From contig NZ_MSYM01000007.1 in assembly GCF_001938565.1 (NCBI RefSeq), forward strand, positions 1-64,000: DNA of 64,000 bases, given 5' to 3'. The DNA comes from Rhodoferax antarcticus ANT.BR (lineage in GTDB: Bacteria; Pseudomonadota; Gammaproteobacteria; Burkholderiales; Burkholderiaceae_C). Below, piece after piece: positions 18,233 to 27,057 of this stretch. The position numbers were made by a program, and so were the translations under genes. The stretch's first letter is position 1. Every line of letters begins with the position of its first letter. Below the pieces are notes generated by a model. That model did not search any database and was not told the origin of the DNA. It saw nothing but the letters and a program-made list of their open reading frames with translations.

Positions 18233-19711
18233 ATGACCACTTTGCTCGCACCCCTTCGTCGGCCGTTGCTTTGCCGCAGTTGGTTGGCCGCTATGGCCCT
18301 GACCACCCTGACCGCCCTGACCGCCTTGGCCCAGCCGCTGCCCGAGGCCATCAGCAGCGCCCTGCTGCGCGCCCAGGTGCCCGCAGATTCGGTCAGCCTA
18401 ATACTGGTGGACGCCGACGGCCTGAGCCAGCCGCGCCTGAGCCACCGCGCCGAGGTGCTGGCCAACCCAGCGTCGGTGATGAAGCTACTGACGACCACCG
18501 CCGCGCTGGACTTGCTGGGCCCGGCCTACACCTGGCGTACCCCCGTGTGGGTAGATGGCAAGGTGCAAAACGGCACCTTGTACGGCAACCTGGTGATTGC
18601 CGGGCGCGGCGACCCGGCGCTAACGGTCGAAAAACTCTGGCTGCTGCTGCGCCGTGTGCAGGGCCTGGGTATCGTGCGGATTCATGGCGACATCGTGCTG
18701 GACGGCAGCGCCTTTGCCCAGGCGCCAACCCAGCCCGGCGACTTTGATGGCGAGCCGCTGCGCCCCTACAACGCCACGCCCGAGGCGCTGTTGATCAACT
18801 TCAAGGCGGTAACGCTGACTCTGGTGCCTGATCTGGCCAATAAAGTGGCACGAATTCACATCGAGCCGCCGCTACATGGCGTGCGCCTGCCCACGCAAGC
18901 ACCGCTGGCGACCAACCTGCAAGCGCCCTGCAACGACTACCGCGCCGCCCTGCAGGCAGACTTTTCTGACCCCGCGCGGATCCTGCTGAAAGGCCGCTAT
19001 CCGGCCAGCTGTGGCGAAAAGTCCTGGCCAATGGCCTACGCTGACCCAGCCAGCTACACGGCGCGCGCGCTGCAAGGCATGTGGCTCGCTCTGGGCGGCC
19101 AGCTCACTGGGGCGGTGCGCTTGGGGCACGCACCGGCGACACCGCCGACGCTGCAAGCCATCTCCCCGACCCTGGCCGAAGTGCTGCGCGATATCAACAA
19201 ATTCAGCAACAACGTCATGACGCAGCAGCTGTTTCTGACCCTGGCGCGTGAGGCGGCACCGACAGAACCGGCCAGCTTTGAAGCCGCGCGCGCGGTGCTG
19301 CAACAGTGGTGGGCGCGGCGCATCGGCACGGGCGCGGCGCCCGTGCTGGACAACGGTGCCGGTCTGTCGCGCCAAGAGCGCATCAGCGCGCAAGGGTTGG
19401 CACGTCTGCTGCAGCTGGCGTATGCGTCACCGTTCATGCCGGAACTGATGGCTTCGCTGCCGGTGGTGGGGCTGGATGGCACGCTCAAGCGCAGCCGCGC
19501 CCCGCTGGCCAGCGCGCATCTGAAAACCGGCAGCTTGCGCGATGTGCTGGCGCTGGCTGGGTATGTGCATGGCAACAATGGCCGCCAACTGGTGCTGGTG
19601 GCCGTCATTAACCACCCCAATGCCAACGCAGCCCGCCCGGCCATGGACGCGGTGGTGGACTGGGCTGGGACCGAGGCTAACCGCCTAGCAGCGGCGCTAC
19701 CCACGCGTTGA
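18233..19711 (+). CDS. dacB: D-alanyl-D-alanine carboxypeptidase/endopeptidase (PBP4, DacB)
   Basis: Periplasmic class C penicillin-binding protein that trims peptidoglycan stem peptides and cuts cross-links. It is 492 residues from the ATG at 18233, with an N-terminal signal sequence (Arg-rich start, hydrophobic W-L-A-A-M-A-L-T-T-L-T-A-L, Ala-rich cleavage region near residue 35). The three active-site motifs are present: S81-V-M-K in N-P-A-S-V-M-K-L-L, S-N-N in N-K-F-S-N-N-V-M-T-Q, and K-T-G in H-L-K-T-G-S-L near residue 430. The long insert between SxxK and SxN is typical of class C. The length matches E. coli DacB (477) closely. Confidence 0.95.
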   Translation: MTTLLAPLRRPLLCRSWLAAMALTTLTALTALAQPLPEAISSALLRAQVPADSVSLILVDADGLSQPRLSHRAEVLANPASVMKLLTTTAALDLLGPAYTWRTPVWVDGKVQNGTLYGNLVIAGRGDPALTVEKLWLLLRRVQGLGIVRIHGDIVLDGSAFAQAPTQPGDFDGEPLRPYNATPEALLINFKAVTLTLVPDLANKVARIHIEPPLHGVRLPTQAPLATNLQAPCNDYRAALQADFSDPARILLKGRYPASCGEKSWPMAYADPASYTARALQGMWLALGGQLTGAVRLGHAPATPPTLQAISPTLAEVLRDINKFSNNVMTQQLFLTLAREAAPTEPASFEAARAVLQQWWARRIGTGAAPVLDNGAGLSRQERISAQGLARLLQLAYASPFMPELMASLPVVGLDGTLKRSRAPLASAHLKTGSLRDVLALAGYVHGNNGRQLVLVAVINHPNANAARPAMDAVVDWAGTEANRLAAALPTR

Positions 19712-19802
19712 GCTCAGGGGCACGAGGTGCTTGCGGTCAGGCGCTGCCCCGAAATAGGGCGGCTTGATCGACAATCGCGCACCACCCAGCGCAGCACCCT
19801 CC

Positions 19803-20057
19803 ATGAACTTGATTGACACCGTCGGTACCTTGGCCGCCATCCTGACCACCGCCAGCTTTCTGCCCCAGGCCTGGCACACCTTCCAAACCAAGGATGTGAG
19901 CGGCATTTCTCTGGGCATGTACAGCGTGTTCACCACAGGCGTGGCCTGCTGGCTGATCTACGGCTTGCTGCTGGGTGCCTGGCCCATCGTGATTGCCAAC
20001 GCGATTACTTTGGCGCTGGCCAGCGCCATTCTGGTGATGAAGCTGCGCTACCGCTGA
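19803..20057 (+). CDS. SemiSWEET / PQ-loop sugar transporter
   Basis: 84-residue inner-membrane protein from the ATG at 19803. It has three hydrophobic helices and the PQ motif F-L-P-Q-A-W-H-T-F in helix 1, followed by K-D-V-S-G-I-S-L-G-M-Y, the standard SemiSWEET turn, then W-L-I-Y-G-L. SemiSWEETs dimerise into a six-helix pore for mono- or disaccharides. It follows dacB by 91 bp and is convergent with tsaC. No cognate sugar gene is near, so the substrate is open. Confidence 0.9.
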   Translation: MNLIDTVGTLAAILTTASFLPQAWHTFQTKDVSGISLGMYSVFTTGVACWLIYGLLLGAWPIVIANAITLALASAILVMKLRYR

Positions 20058-20126
20058 CTTGGCCAGCGCCGCCCGCGCAAACAAGCGGTCAGCGGTCAGC
20101 GGTCGACATGACGCCTTTCGACGTTT

Positions 20127-21113
20127 TTAAAAGGCGGCCCGCTGCAGCCGGTCGCGCACGCCAAGCCAGTCCGGGGTGTCTGGCGGGGTGTGTACCCAGA
20201 TGTCTGCCACGCCCAGTGCGTCGAGTTCACGCAAGATGGCAAACAGCTGTTGCGCTGCTATCTCAGCGCTGGCGGGCATGCGGCGATACCTGGCTGACCG
20301 CTCCGGCAAAGGCACCCCATCACGCGCCCAGACCGCCACACTGGCAGGTGCGCTGGGCAATGCAGCGCGTAAGGCGGCAGCATCCATCAACCGCACCCGG
20401 GCTTGCGGGGCATAGTGTGATTCAAGGGTTCCAGAGGCCTTGGGGCCTTGATCAGAAAGGGCTGGAAGCTCGTTATTTCGTAGCACTTTCAGGCCGCATG
20501 CCGCCTGCATTTGCTCGGGCGTGATGGCCCCCGGGCGCAACAGCACGGGCTGGCCACGGGTGCAGTCGATGATGCTGGACTCAATGCCGACGCTGCACGG
20601 CCCGCCGTCCAGAATCAGCAGGTCATCGCCAAACTCGCCTTGCACATGCGCCGCGGTGGTCGGGCTGACGCGGCCAAACTGATTCGCGCTGGGCGCGGCC
20701 AAGCCCCAGACACCTCGCGCCGCACAAGCCTGCAGCAGCGCCTGCGCCACCGGGTGCGCAGGGCAGCGCAGCCCCACGGTGGGGTTTCCGCCCGCTGCTG
20801 CATCGGCCACACCTGGGCGGCGCGGCAGGATCAATGTGAGTGGGCCGGGCCAGAAGGCAGCCATCAGCGCGCGGGCAAAGTCCGGCACAGCGCCCGCGTA
20901 ATGGCCTACGGCGGTGGCATCGGCCAGATGCACGATCAGCGGGTGGTCTGCCGGGCGGCCCTTGGCGGCAAAGATCTGCGCCACGGCGGCATCGTTGTCG
21001 GCATCTGCGGCCAGGCCATAAACTGTTTCGGTTGGCAAGCCTAAAAGGCCTCCGACCCTTATGCAGTCTGCGCTAATAGCTATCGAATTTGAATCTTCTG
21101 CAGACAGAATCAC
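20127..21113 (-). CDS. L-threonylcarbamoyladenylate synthase (TsaC2/Sua5 type)
   Basis: Makes threonylcarbamoyl-AMP from threonine, bicarbonate and ATP for tRNA t6A. It is 328 residues if started at the GTG at 21113 (V-I-L-S-A-E-D), which matches the usual start; a GTG at 21158 would add 15 residues and overlap purK. It has a YrdC domain with G-L-P-T-E-T-V-Y-G-L-A-A-D-A, K-G-R-P-A-D-H-P-L-I-V-H and C-P-A-H-P-V-A-Q, plus a C-terminal Sua5 domain after S-G-T-L-E-S-H-Y-A-P. The N-terminal helix (S-I-A-I-S-A-D-C-I-R-V-G-G) is encoded by a copy of the dispersed repeat, so the element has been absorbed into a conserved region without loss of frame. It follows purK in the common purE-purK-tsaC order. 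Confidence 0.9.
   Translation of the reverse strand: MILSAEDSNSIAISADCIRVGGLLGLPTETVYGLAADADNDAAVAQIFAAKGRPADHPLIVHLADATAVGHYAGAVPDFARALMAAFWPGPLTLILPRRPGVADAAAGGNPTVGLRCPAHPVAQALLQACAARGVWGLAAPSANQFGRVSPTTAAHVQGEFGDDLLILDGGPCSVGIESSIIDCTRGQPVLLRPGAITPEQMQAACGLKVLRNNELPALSDQGPKASGTLESHYAPQARVRLMDAAALRAALPSAPASVAVWARDGVPLPERSARYRRMPASAEIAAQQLFAILRELDALGVADIWVHTPPDTPDWLGVRDRLQRAAF
21037..21090 (-). repeat. dispersed repeat, copy in tsaC N-terminal coding region
   Basis: Sense on the minus strand: cores ATAGCTATTAGCGC and GCATAAGGGTCGGAGGC. It is read in frame as S-I-A-I-S-A-D-C-I-R-V-G-G-L. Confidence 0.85.
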
Positions 21114-21141
21114 AGGCGTACCCGATGCGACAAAAGCGGAT

Positions 21142-22347
21142 TCAAAACGCCTCAACACCCAACAAGCTTGCCGCCTGCAGTGCGGTGGCGTTGGCCTGCG
21201 CTGCGCTGGCGGCAGTCACCGTCAGGTGGCCCATCTTGCGGCCCTTGTTGGCCTGCAGCTTGCCGTACAGGTGCAAATGCACGCCCGGCAGCGCCAGCAC
21301 CGCATTCCAACGCGGCGTCACACCATTGACCCACAAGTCGCCCAGCAGGTTGAGCATGACCGCCGCGCTGTGCTGGCGCGGCTGCACCAGCGGCAAGCCA
21401 GCCAGAGTGCGCACCTGCAGGTCAAACTGCGACAAGTCACAGGCGTCCAGCGTGTAGTGGCCGCTGTTGTGCGGGCGCGGCGCCATCTCATTGACCACCA
21501 GCGCGCCCAGCGACGCGCGTTCCGGCGAACCCTCGGTCAGGACAAAAAATTCGACGCACAGCACGCCCACATAATGCAACTCGTTTGCTATATTTTTAGC
21601 AGCTTCTACCGCTTGCTGTGAAAGGGCTAGAGGCATATTTTCCTCATAAGCCTGGGTCACCGCCAGAATGCCTTGGCGGTGCAGATTGCGCTGCGGCGCG
21701 AAGTGCACGCATTCCCCGTTCCAGCCACGCGCCACGATCACTGAGCACTCTGCCGCGAGTGGCAGCATTTTTTCCAGCACGCAGGGCACGCCCTTCAAGG
21801 CCTTCCAGGCAGCGGCCAACTCGGCGCGGGTGCCCACGCGCACCTGGCCTTTGCCGTCATAACCCAGGCGGGCGGTTTTCAGAATGCCGGGCAACAGGTC
21901 GTCGGCCACCGCTGCCAGATCCGCCGCACTTTCAATCACCGCGTAAGGTGCCACCGGCACGCCACTGCGTGCCAGGTGCGCCTTTTCCTGGATGCGGTCT
22001 TGCGCGATGGCGACCGCGTCGGCGCTGGGGGCGGTGGGCCGGGCGGCACCCAGCGTCACCAGCGCACCCGCGGGCACGTTTTCAAACTCGGTGGTGATGG
22101 CGGCGCAGCGCTGCATCAGTTGCACCAGGCCTTGCGGGTCGAGGTAGTCGGTCTGGATGTGGTGGTGGCTCACCAGCCCGGCCGGGCTGATCACATCGGG
22201 GTCCAGCACCACGGTGAAATAGCCCATGATTTGCGCTGCCTGCACAAACATGCGCCCGAGTTGGCCGCCACCCATCACCCCCAGCGTGGTGGGCTGGCCG
22301 TCACCGTTCAGCCCGATAGCACCGGGCAGCAAAACCGAGCCGCTCAT
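21142..22347 (-). CDS. purK: 5-(carboxyamino)imidazole ribonucleotide synthase
   Basis: ATP-grasp enzyme that carboxylates AIR to N5-CAIR in purine synthesis. It is 401 residues from the ATG at 22347, which overlaps the purE stop (ATGA). It has the N-terminal nucleotide-binding [11 protein letters not shown], then T-E-F-E-N-V-P, the ATP-grasp core [14 protein letters not shown] and the metal-binding [14 protein letters not shown]. Residues near 265-283 ([16 protein letters not shown]) are encoded by a dispersed-repeat copy in antisense, replacing a helix that is variable in the family. It is encoded with purE and tsaC. Confidence 0.95.
   Translation of the reverse strand: MSGSVLLPGAIGLNGDGQPTTLGVMGGGQLGRMFVQAAQIMGYFTVVLDPDVISPAGLVSHHHIQTDYLDPQGLVQLMQRCAAITTEFENVPAGALVTLGAARPTAPSADAVAIAQDRIQEKAHLARSGVPVAPYAVIESAADLAAVADDLLPGILKTARLGYDGKGQVRVGTRAELAAAWKALKGVPCVLEKMLPLAAECSVIVARGWNGECVHFAPQRNLHRQGILAVTQAYEENMPLALSQQAVEAAKNIANELHYVGVLCVEFFVLTEGSPERASLGALVVNEMAPRPHNSGHYTLDACDLSQFDLQVRTLAGLPLVQPRQHSAAVMLNLLGDLWVNGVTPRWNAVLALPGVHLHLYGKLQANKGRKMGHLTVTAASAAQANATALQAASLLGVEAF
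21586..21641 (+). repeat. dispersed repeat, copy inside purK
   Basis: Plus-strand cores TAGCAGCTTCTACCGC and TGAAAGGGCTAGAGGC, antisense to purK. Read in the purK frame as [17 protein letters not shown], the same phase as the copy in dprA at 51605. Confidence 0.85.
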
Positions 22348-22838
22348 AACACCGGGGGCAGCGTCATCTCGCGTGCCATCTGGGTCTGTTCGGCGCGGAA
22401 ATCTTCCAGGCGGGCGCGCAGCACGATGTCGTTGCCCGCCAACATAGCCACCGCAAACAGCGCGGCGTTGGCTGCGCCCGAAGCGCCAATGGCGAAGGTT
22501 GCCACCGGAATGCCCTTGGGCATCTGCACAATGCTGTGCAGCGAATCGACCCCGCATAAATGTTTGCTGGCCACCGGCACACCCAGCACCGGCACGGTGG
22601 TTTTGGCCGCCAGCATGCCTGGCAAATGCGCCGCGCCACCCGCCCCGGCGATGATGGCTTTGAGGCCACGGCCCACCGCGCTCTCGGCGTAGGCAAACAT
22701 GTCATCAGGCATTCTGTGGGCGGACACCACCCGAAACTCGTGGCTGACACCGAACTGTTGGAGAATGTGGACTGCGTGTTGCATGGTGTCCCAGTCCGAA
22801 CTGGAGCCCATGAGCACACCGATTTGGATGTGTTTCAT
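22344..22838 (-). CDS. purE: N5-carboxyaminoimidazole ribonucleotide mutase
   Basis: Converts N5-CAIR to CAIR in purine synthesis, working with PurK. It is 164 residues from the ATG at 22838. It has the class I PurE signature G-S-S-S-D-W-D-T-M near residue 11, V-V-S-A-H-R-M-P-D near 38, and [12 protein letters not shown] near 70, plus G-V-P-V-A-S-K-H. The four-base overlap with purK indicates coupling. It is divergent from cnoX over 49 bp, which must hold both promoters. purC, its usual upstream neighbour, is 4.2 kb away. Confidence 0.97.
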   Translation of the reverse strand: MKHIQIGVLMGSSSDWDTMQHAVHILQQFGVSHEFRVVSAHRMPDDMFAYAESAVGRGLKAIIAGAGGAAHLPGMLAAKTTVPVLGVPVASKHLCGVDSLHSIVQMPKGIPVATFAIGASGAANAALFAVAMLAGNDIVLRARLEDFRAEQTQMAREMTLPPVL

Positions 22839-22887
22839 CCTTGAATTTTACGTTTGACCTCGCCGAACCCCAAGACGCCCTACTGCC

Positions 22888-23844
22888 ATGATTGAAATTA
22901 CCCTGCAAAACTTCGAAACCGAGGTGGTTGCCGCCTCGATGACCCAGCCGATCCTGATCGATTTCTGGGCCCCCTGGTGCGGCCCGTGCAAGTCGCTGGG
23001 GCCATTGCTGGAACAACTCGAAGAAGACTACCAGGGCCGTTTCACCCTGGCCAAGATCAATTCTGATGATGAGCAACAGCTCGCTGGCGCCTTTGGCGTG
23101 CGCAGTATTCCCACCTGCATCCTGATGGTCGGTGGCAAGCCGGTTGACGGCTTTACCGGTGCACAAAGCGCCGGTGAAATCAAGGCGTTTCTAGACAAAA
23201 ATCTGCCAAGCGTTGAGGGGCTGATGGCCGAGGCCGAAACCGACGAGGCGCTGGAACTTCTAGACGCAGGTGACCCCCAAGCCGCGCTGGCCAAACTGGC
23301 CGACGCACTGGCCAAAGACCCCGGCAATGATGACGCCCGCTATGACTACATCCGCCTGCTGATCGACCTGGGCGGCTTTGAAGAAGCCGAGGCAGCGCTG
23401 GCCCCCAAACTCACAGAGATCCCCAAACAACTGCGCTTTGAAGCTTTGTCGCAGTGGTTGAATGCCATGCTATACATAGCTTCTAGCCCCTATGCCAAAT
23501 GGTCTGTAGCGCAATTTGATGAGGCTATTGCGGCCAACAAACGCGACTTTGAGGCGCGTTTTGCCAAAGCCAGGATGCTGATGGCGCTGCGCGAATGGAC
23601 CGCGGCCATGGACGAGTTGCTGGAAATCATCATGCGCGACAAAAAGTGGGCTGATGAAGCGCCGCGCAAAGCCATGGTGGCGATTCTGGCGCTCCTCACC
23701 CCGCCCAAGCAGAAAAACGCCCTACCGATCCCCGGTAAAACCGCCTCTGGCATTGAGGTGCTGGGCAAGGCTGCCGTGCAAGAAGACCCGCAGGCCGCCC
23801 TGGTGTCCACATACCGAAGGCGGTTGAGCATGATGCTCAATTGA
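22888..23844 (+). CDS. cnoX: thioredoxin-domain co-chaperone CnoX/YbbN
   Basis: 318 residues. An N-terminal thioredoxin fold with an intact W-A-P-W-C-G-P-C-K redox site near residue 30 is followed by a helical TPR-like region (residues ~120-318), the CnoX layout. E. coli CnoX has lost the first cysteine; here C-G-P-C is complete, so oxidoreductase activity is likely as well as chlorine-stress holdase and GroEL hand-over function. In the C-terminal half, L-Y-I-A-S-S-P-Y-A-K is encoded by a diverged copy of the dispersed repeat. The ATG at 22888 follows a short A/C-rich leader and is divergent from purE. Confidence 0.9.
   Translation: MIEITLQNFETEVVAASMTQPILIDFWAPWCGPCKSLGPLLEQLEEDYQGRFTLAKINSDDEQQLAGAFGVRSIPTCILMVGGKPVDGFTGAQSAGEIKAFLDKNLPSVEGLMAEAETDEALELLDAGDPQAALAKLADALAKDPGNDDARYDYIRLLIDLGGFEEAEAALAPKLTEIPKQLRFEALSQWLNAMLYIASSPYAKWSVAQFDEAIAANKRDFEARFAKARMLMALREWTAAMDELLEIIMRDKKWADEAPRKAMVAILALLTPPKQKNALPIPGKTASGIEVLGKAAVQEDPQAALVSTYRRRLSMMLN
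23468..23517 (+). repeat. probable degenerate dispersed-repeat copy in cnoX
   Basis: Contains CATAGCTTCTAGCCCC and a downstream TAGCGCAATTT. The two cores are rearranged relative to other copies, so assignment is tentative. The frame (I-A-S-S-P-Y-A) matches I-A-A-S-A-Y-A from the dprA copy at 52260. Confidence 0.4.
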
Positions 23845-23898
23845 CACGCACAGAAGCCAAGTTCACAATGGTAAGTCCCGCCAATACAGGGCTCATTC

Positions 23899-24360
23899 GT
23901 GAACACCAAGGCACCCCCGACAGCTGGCCCGCCGCACCGCGACAGCCCCCAGAGTGCCCAAGCCTTACTCCGCGAGGCGTTGGATGCAACGCCAGACAAC
24001 GTGGCCGTGCTGGACGCACACGGCATGATTGTGATGACCAACATTGCCTGGCGTCAGTACGCCATGGCCTACAGCCCTGAACCCGGCCAGATCACGCCCT
24101 TCTGTGACATAGGTGTCAACTACCTGGAAGTGGCCGCACGTGGCGACACCCCGCAAGACAACTCACACCAGGCCTTGCAAGGCATTCGCGATGTGCTGTC
24201 CGGCAAGATCGAAGCGTTCAGCCTGGTCTACCCCTGCCACACGCCCGAGGAACAGTTCTGGTTCACCATGACGGTCACGCCGCTGGACTGGAAAGGCGAG
24301 CTCGGCGCGCTGGTCATGCACACCGACACCACCCCGCGCCACCACCTCAGTCGGCGTTGA
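23899..24360 (+). CDS. stand-alone PAS-domain protein
   Basis: 153 residues with a GTG start at 23899, 54 bp after cnoX. A single PAS fold runs from about residue 25 (L-L-R-E-A-L-D-A-T-P-D-N-V-A-V-L-D-A-H-G) to 150 (W-F-T-M-T-V-T-P-L-D-W...G-A-L-V-M-H-T-D-T-T). The pattern is typical of PAS_4/PAS_9 sensor domains found upstream of kinases or GGDEF domains in this group, but here no output domain follows. It may be a free sensor subunit or the remainder of a longer gene. The ligand is unknown. The A-T-P-D-N-V-A-V-L-D-A-H-G opening is highly similar in style to PAS modules of sensor kinases. Confidence 0.75.
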   Translation: MNTKAPPTAGPPHRDSPQSAQALLREALDATPDNVAVLDAHGMIVMTNIAWRQYAMAYSPEPGQITPFCDIGVNYLEVAARGDTPQDNSHQALQGIRDVLSGKIEAFSLVYPCHTPEEQFWFTMTVTPLDWKGELGALVMHTDTTPRHHLSRR

Positions 24361-24393
24361 CAATTCGCCTGCTTCTGCGGGGTATCAATCTCA

Positions 24394-24789
24394 TTAGGCA
24401 GCGGCCAGCACCTGTTGCCTGGCCGCTTGCCCGGGCCGGTTTGCCATTGGCCAGTGCTCGGTCGCCAGCACGCGCCGGGCATTCAGGCTGGCAATCGGGA
24501 TGGACGCATCCTGCGGGATGCCGCCCGAGAGCTGCAGCGCCAGGTAGCGCCCACTGCAGACCCGCAAAAACGACGCAAAGTTCTCCACCTCTGCGCGCGC
24601 TTCGATCAACTCGTCGTAAAGCTTGGTGCACAACTGCGGCACGCTCATGCCGTCACGCCGGGCAATGGCATCGAGCACGTTCCAGAACAGGTTTTCCAGC
24701 CGGATACTGGTAGCCATACCATGCAGCCGTACCGAGCGGGTCCGGCTTTCATACAGATGCGGGTCAGCGCTGATAAAAACCTGGCACAT
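24394..24789 (-). CDS. ribbon-helix-helix domain protein
   Basis: 131 residues from the ATG at 24789. The core R-S-V-R-L-H-G-M-A-T-S-I-R-L-E-N-L-F-W, then L-D-A-I-A-R-R-D-G-M-S-V-P-Q-L-C-T-K-L-Y-D-E-L, fits the RHH_4 type (PF13467), in which a beta strand and two helices contact DNA as a dimer. The tail (S-I-P-I-A-S-L-N-A-R-R-V-L) is less conserved. It is probably a small transcriptional regulator; the target is unknown. It is on the same strand as the DJ-1 gene 98 bp upstream, and convergent with the PAS gene. Confidence 0.75.
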   Translation of the reverse strand: MCQVFISADPHLYESRTRSVRLHGMATSIRLENLFWNVLDAIARRDGMSVPQLCTKLYDELIEARAEVENFASFLRVCSGRYLALQLSGGIPQDASIPIASLNARRVLATEHWPMANRPGQAARQQVLAAA

Positions 24790-24887
24790 GGGCGGCTCCG
24801 GTGGTTGGCATGGGTTGCCAGCATGTGGCCCAGCACAGAGCGCGTCAATTCGGGCAAACCATGAAGCAGCTTGGGCGAGTGATCGCC

Positions 24888-25469
24888 CTATGGCGTGATT
24901 TTGGTTCCCAGCAAGGCCAGAAACTGCGCCATCCAAGCCGGATGCGCGGGCCACGCCGGAGCACTGACCAGATTGCCTTCGGTGAACGCGCTGTCGATGG
25001 CGATGTCGGCATAAGTGCCGCCTGCGCGCTCCACTTCATAACGGCAGGCCGGGTAAGCCGAGCAGGAGCGCCCTTCAAGCACGCCCGCACCGGCCAGCAA
25101 CTGCGCGCCATGGCAGACGGCAGCCACCGGCTTGTTGGTGGTGAAGAAGTGCTGCACCATGGCCACCACAGCCGGGTAGGTGCGCAGGTATTCGGGGCCA
25201 CGGCCACCGGGCAGCACCAGCGCGTCGTAGTCTTGCACATGGATGTCGGCAAAACTGGCGTTCAAGGTGAAGTTATGACCGGGCTTTTCGCTGTAGGTCT
25301 GCGCGCCTTCAAAGTCGTGAATGGCGGTTTTGATCTGCTCACCCGCCTTTTTGTCTGGGCACACCGCATGTACCGCATGGCCCACGGTCAGCAGCACCTG
25401 AAACGGCACCATGGTTTCGTAGTCTTCACAGTAATCACCGCAAATCATCAAGATCTTTTTCGCCGCCAT
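24888..25469 (-). CDS. DJ-1/PfpI family protein
   Basis: 193 residues; the ATG at 25469 is preceded by AGGAG with 7-base spacing. Class I glutamine-amidotransferase-like fold: I-L-M-I-C-G-D-Y-C-E-D-Y-E near residue 5-17 provides the conserved acid, and A-A-V-C-H-G-A-Q-L-L near 105 the nucleophilic-elbow Cys-His. Family members act as chaperones, glyoxalases/deglycases or proteases, and sequence alone does not say which. It is divergent from the threonine/serine exporter genes across 152 bp. Confidence 0.9.
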   Translation of the reverse strand: MAAKKILMICGDYCEDYETMVPFQVLLTVGHAVHAVCPDKKAGEQIKTAIHDFEGAQTYSEKPGHNFTLNASFADIHVQDYDALVLPGGRGPEYLRTYPAVVAMVQHFFTTNKPVAAVCHGAQLLAGAGVLEGRSCSAYPACRYEVERAGGTYADIAIDSAFTEGNLVSAPAWPAHPAWMAQFLALLGTKITP

Positions 25470-25621
25470 ATTTATCTCCTGTAGGTTGAAAGGCATATGC
25501 ATTGTTGGACGCGCTCAGGCCTGTGTGGTGGTAGCGGGTTGTGACAACCGGTGCTAGGCGCTGTGCGGCGCGCGCCCAAACCTTGACGCCTAAAATGCAT
25601 CGTCCGAACGCACACTCACCC

Positions 25622-26392
25622 ATGACCTCACCCGACCTTTGCGACCAATACGAACTGGGGGAGATGCTGCTGGAAATTGGCGCGCTGCTGATGATCTCTG
25701 GCGCCAACACCGAGCGAATCAAGATCACCATCGACCGGATCGCCAGCGCTTTTGATTGTTTTGCTGATTTGCTGGTCACCAACCACGCACTGATGTTGAC
25801 CCTGACCTACCCAGACAACCATAAAGCGTTCACTAGCGTGAAATGGATGCCCGGCATGCACCTGAATTTCAACCTGATTGCCGACATCAGCACCCTGAGT
25901 TGGCAAATCGTGCTGGAGAAGTGGCCGCTTGAGCGTATCAACCAGGAACTCAAAACCCTTCACCGCAAGCCGCTTTATGCCAGATTTGTGGTCTTGCTGA
26001 TGGTGGCCCTGGCAGGCGCCTCCTTCTGCAGGCTGTTTGGCGGTGGCATGACGGAAATGCTGGCTGTTTTTGTGGCGTCTTTCTGCGGGCTGTATGTGCG
26101 ACAAGAGGCGATCAAGCTGAGGTTCAACTTTTATGTCTCGATCATCTTCGCGTCGGCAACCGCTGCGCTGGTGGCTGGCGCCTATTTTCATTTCCACCCC
26201 ACCGAGGTCTACAGCCACGCGTTTTCGACCTCGGTGCTGTTCCTGATTCCCGGTGTCCCGATGATTCACGCCATCACGGATCTGATGGACGGCCACACCC
26301 TGAACGGCATTGTGCGCGGCGTCAGCGTGCTGGCGATGGCGTTCGCGATTGCGTTGGGGCTGATGGTCGCCCTGTTGATTTACAAGTTCTGA
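25622..26392 (+). CDS. threonine/serine exporter, ThrE N-terminal-domain subunit
   Basis: 256 residues from the ATG at 25622; ATGs further upstream add residues unlike the family. The soluble N-terminal part has L-M-I-S-G-A-N-T-E-R-I near residue 22, the ThrE_1 (PF06738) opening, and is followed by about five hydrophobic helices, with I-P-G-V-P-M-I-H-A-I-T-D-L near residue 210. In Corynebacterium ThrE the two halves are fused; many proteobacteria use two genes, as here (gap of 3 bp to the next). Predicted to export threonine and serine by proton antiport. Confidence 0.9.
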   Translation: MTSPDLCDQYELGEMLLEIGALLMISGANTERIKITIDRIASAFDCFADLLVTNHALMLTLTYPDNHKAFTSVKWMPGMHLNFNLIADISTLSWQIVLEKWPLERINQELKTLHRKPLYARFVVLLMVALAGASFCRLFGGGMTEMLAVFVASFCGLYVRQEAIKLRFNFYVSIIFASATAALVAGAYFHFHPTEVYSHAFSTSVLFLIPGVPMIHAITDLMDGHTLNGIVRGVSVLAMAFAIALGLMVALLIYKF

Positions 26393-26395
26393 ACC

Positions 26396-26902
26396 ATGAG
26401 CCTGCTAATGTTTCTGGAAAATGGCATCTGGCTGGGGTTGGCCGCTATGGGTTTTGCCGTGTTGTTCAATGTGCCGCGCCGCGCGCTGGGCATCATTTTT
26501 CTGATCGCCGCGCTGGGTGGTCTGGCCAAACTGGCTATGGTGCAGCAAGGCATCGTTGGTGCCTTGGCCGCTTTTGTTGGGGCATCACTGATCGGGCTGC
26601 TGAGTGTGCTGGCCGCGCACAAGCGCAAGGCGCCGCCCATGATCTTCGCCATTCCTGCGGTGATCCCGATGATTCCCGGCTTTTTTGCTTACCAGGCCAT
26701 GGTCGGCATGATGGAACTGATGATTCAAAAGGACCCATTGCTCTACAGCAAGATATTTTTCGAGACGGTCAACAATGGCCTGTCCGCCTTGTTTGTGATG
26801 CTGGCCCTGTCAACCGGCGTCGCCATCCCGATGCTGCTTTCGCGCAAACAGACCGTCAAGCGCCTGCAGCCTGATGACGACCTGGAAGTTGAAATGGAAT
26901 AA
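26396..26902 (+). CDS. threonine/serine exporter, ThrE C-terminal-domain subunit
   Basis: 168-residue membrane protein with about five helices, the ThrE_2 (PF12821) half: N-V-P-R-R-A-L near residue 26, I-P-A-V-I-P-M-I-P-G-F-F-A-Y near residue 85, the family signature. Starts 3 bp after the first subunit, so the pair is co-translated and assembles as a heteromer. The C-terminus is short and charged. Confidence 0.9.
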   Translation: MSLLMFLENGIWLGLAAMGFAVLFNVPRRALGIIFLIAALGGLAKLAMVQQGIVGALAAFVGASLIGLLSVLAAHKRKAPPMIFAIPAVIPMIPGFFAYQAMVGMMELMIQKDPLLYSKIFFETVNNGLSALFVMLALSTGVAIPMLLSRKQTVKRLQPDDDLEVEME

Positions 26903-26993
26903 GGGCTTGGCCATGACCGGCCTGGCACGCCAGAGTCGCCACTTCGACAAGCCACAACAGATCTTAGAGAGTGCTTAACTGGCTGACACTGAA

Positions 26994-27049
26994 CGCTACA
27001 TATTAAATAGCATCTAGCGCAATCAGAATAAGGGCTAGCGGCCTACTTT
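26994..27049 (+). repeat. dispersed repeat, intergenic copy before purC end
   Basis: Plus-strand cores AATAGCATCTAGCGC and AATAAGGGCTAGCGGC. It fills most of the 155-bp gap between the exporter genes and purC and ends 9 bp from the purC stop. Confidence 0.9.
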
Positions 27050-27057
27050 CTATAAAT

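Noticed and set aside
20108..20140. Intrinsic terminator between SemiSWEET and tsaC (CGCCTTT...AAAGGCG)
   Set aside because: The stem runs into the tsaC 3' coding end, has a long loop and no clean T-run, so support is too weak.
20440..20480. Another dispersed-repeat copy in the second half of tsaC
   Set aside because: Only a partial match to the second core (CAGAAAGGGCTGGAAGC); the TAGCnnnnAGCGC core is missing, so it was not counted.
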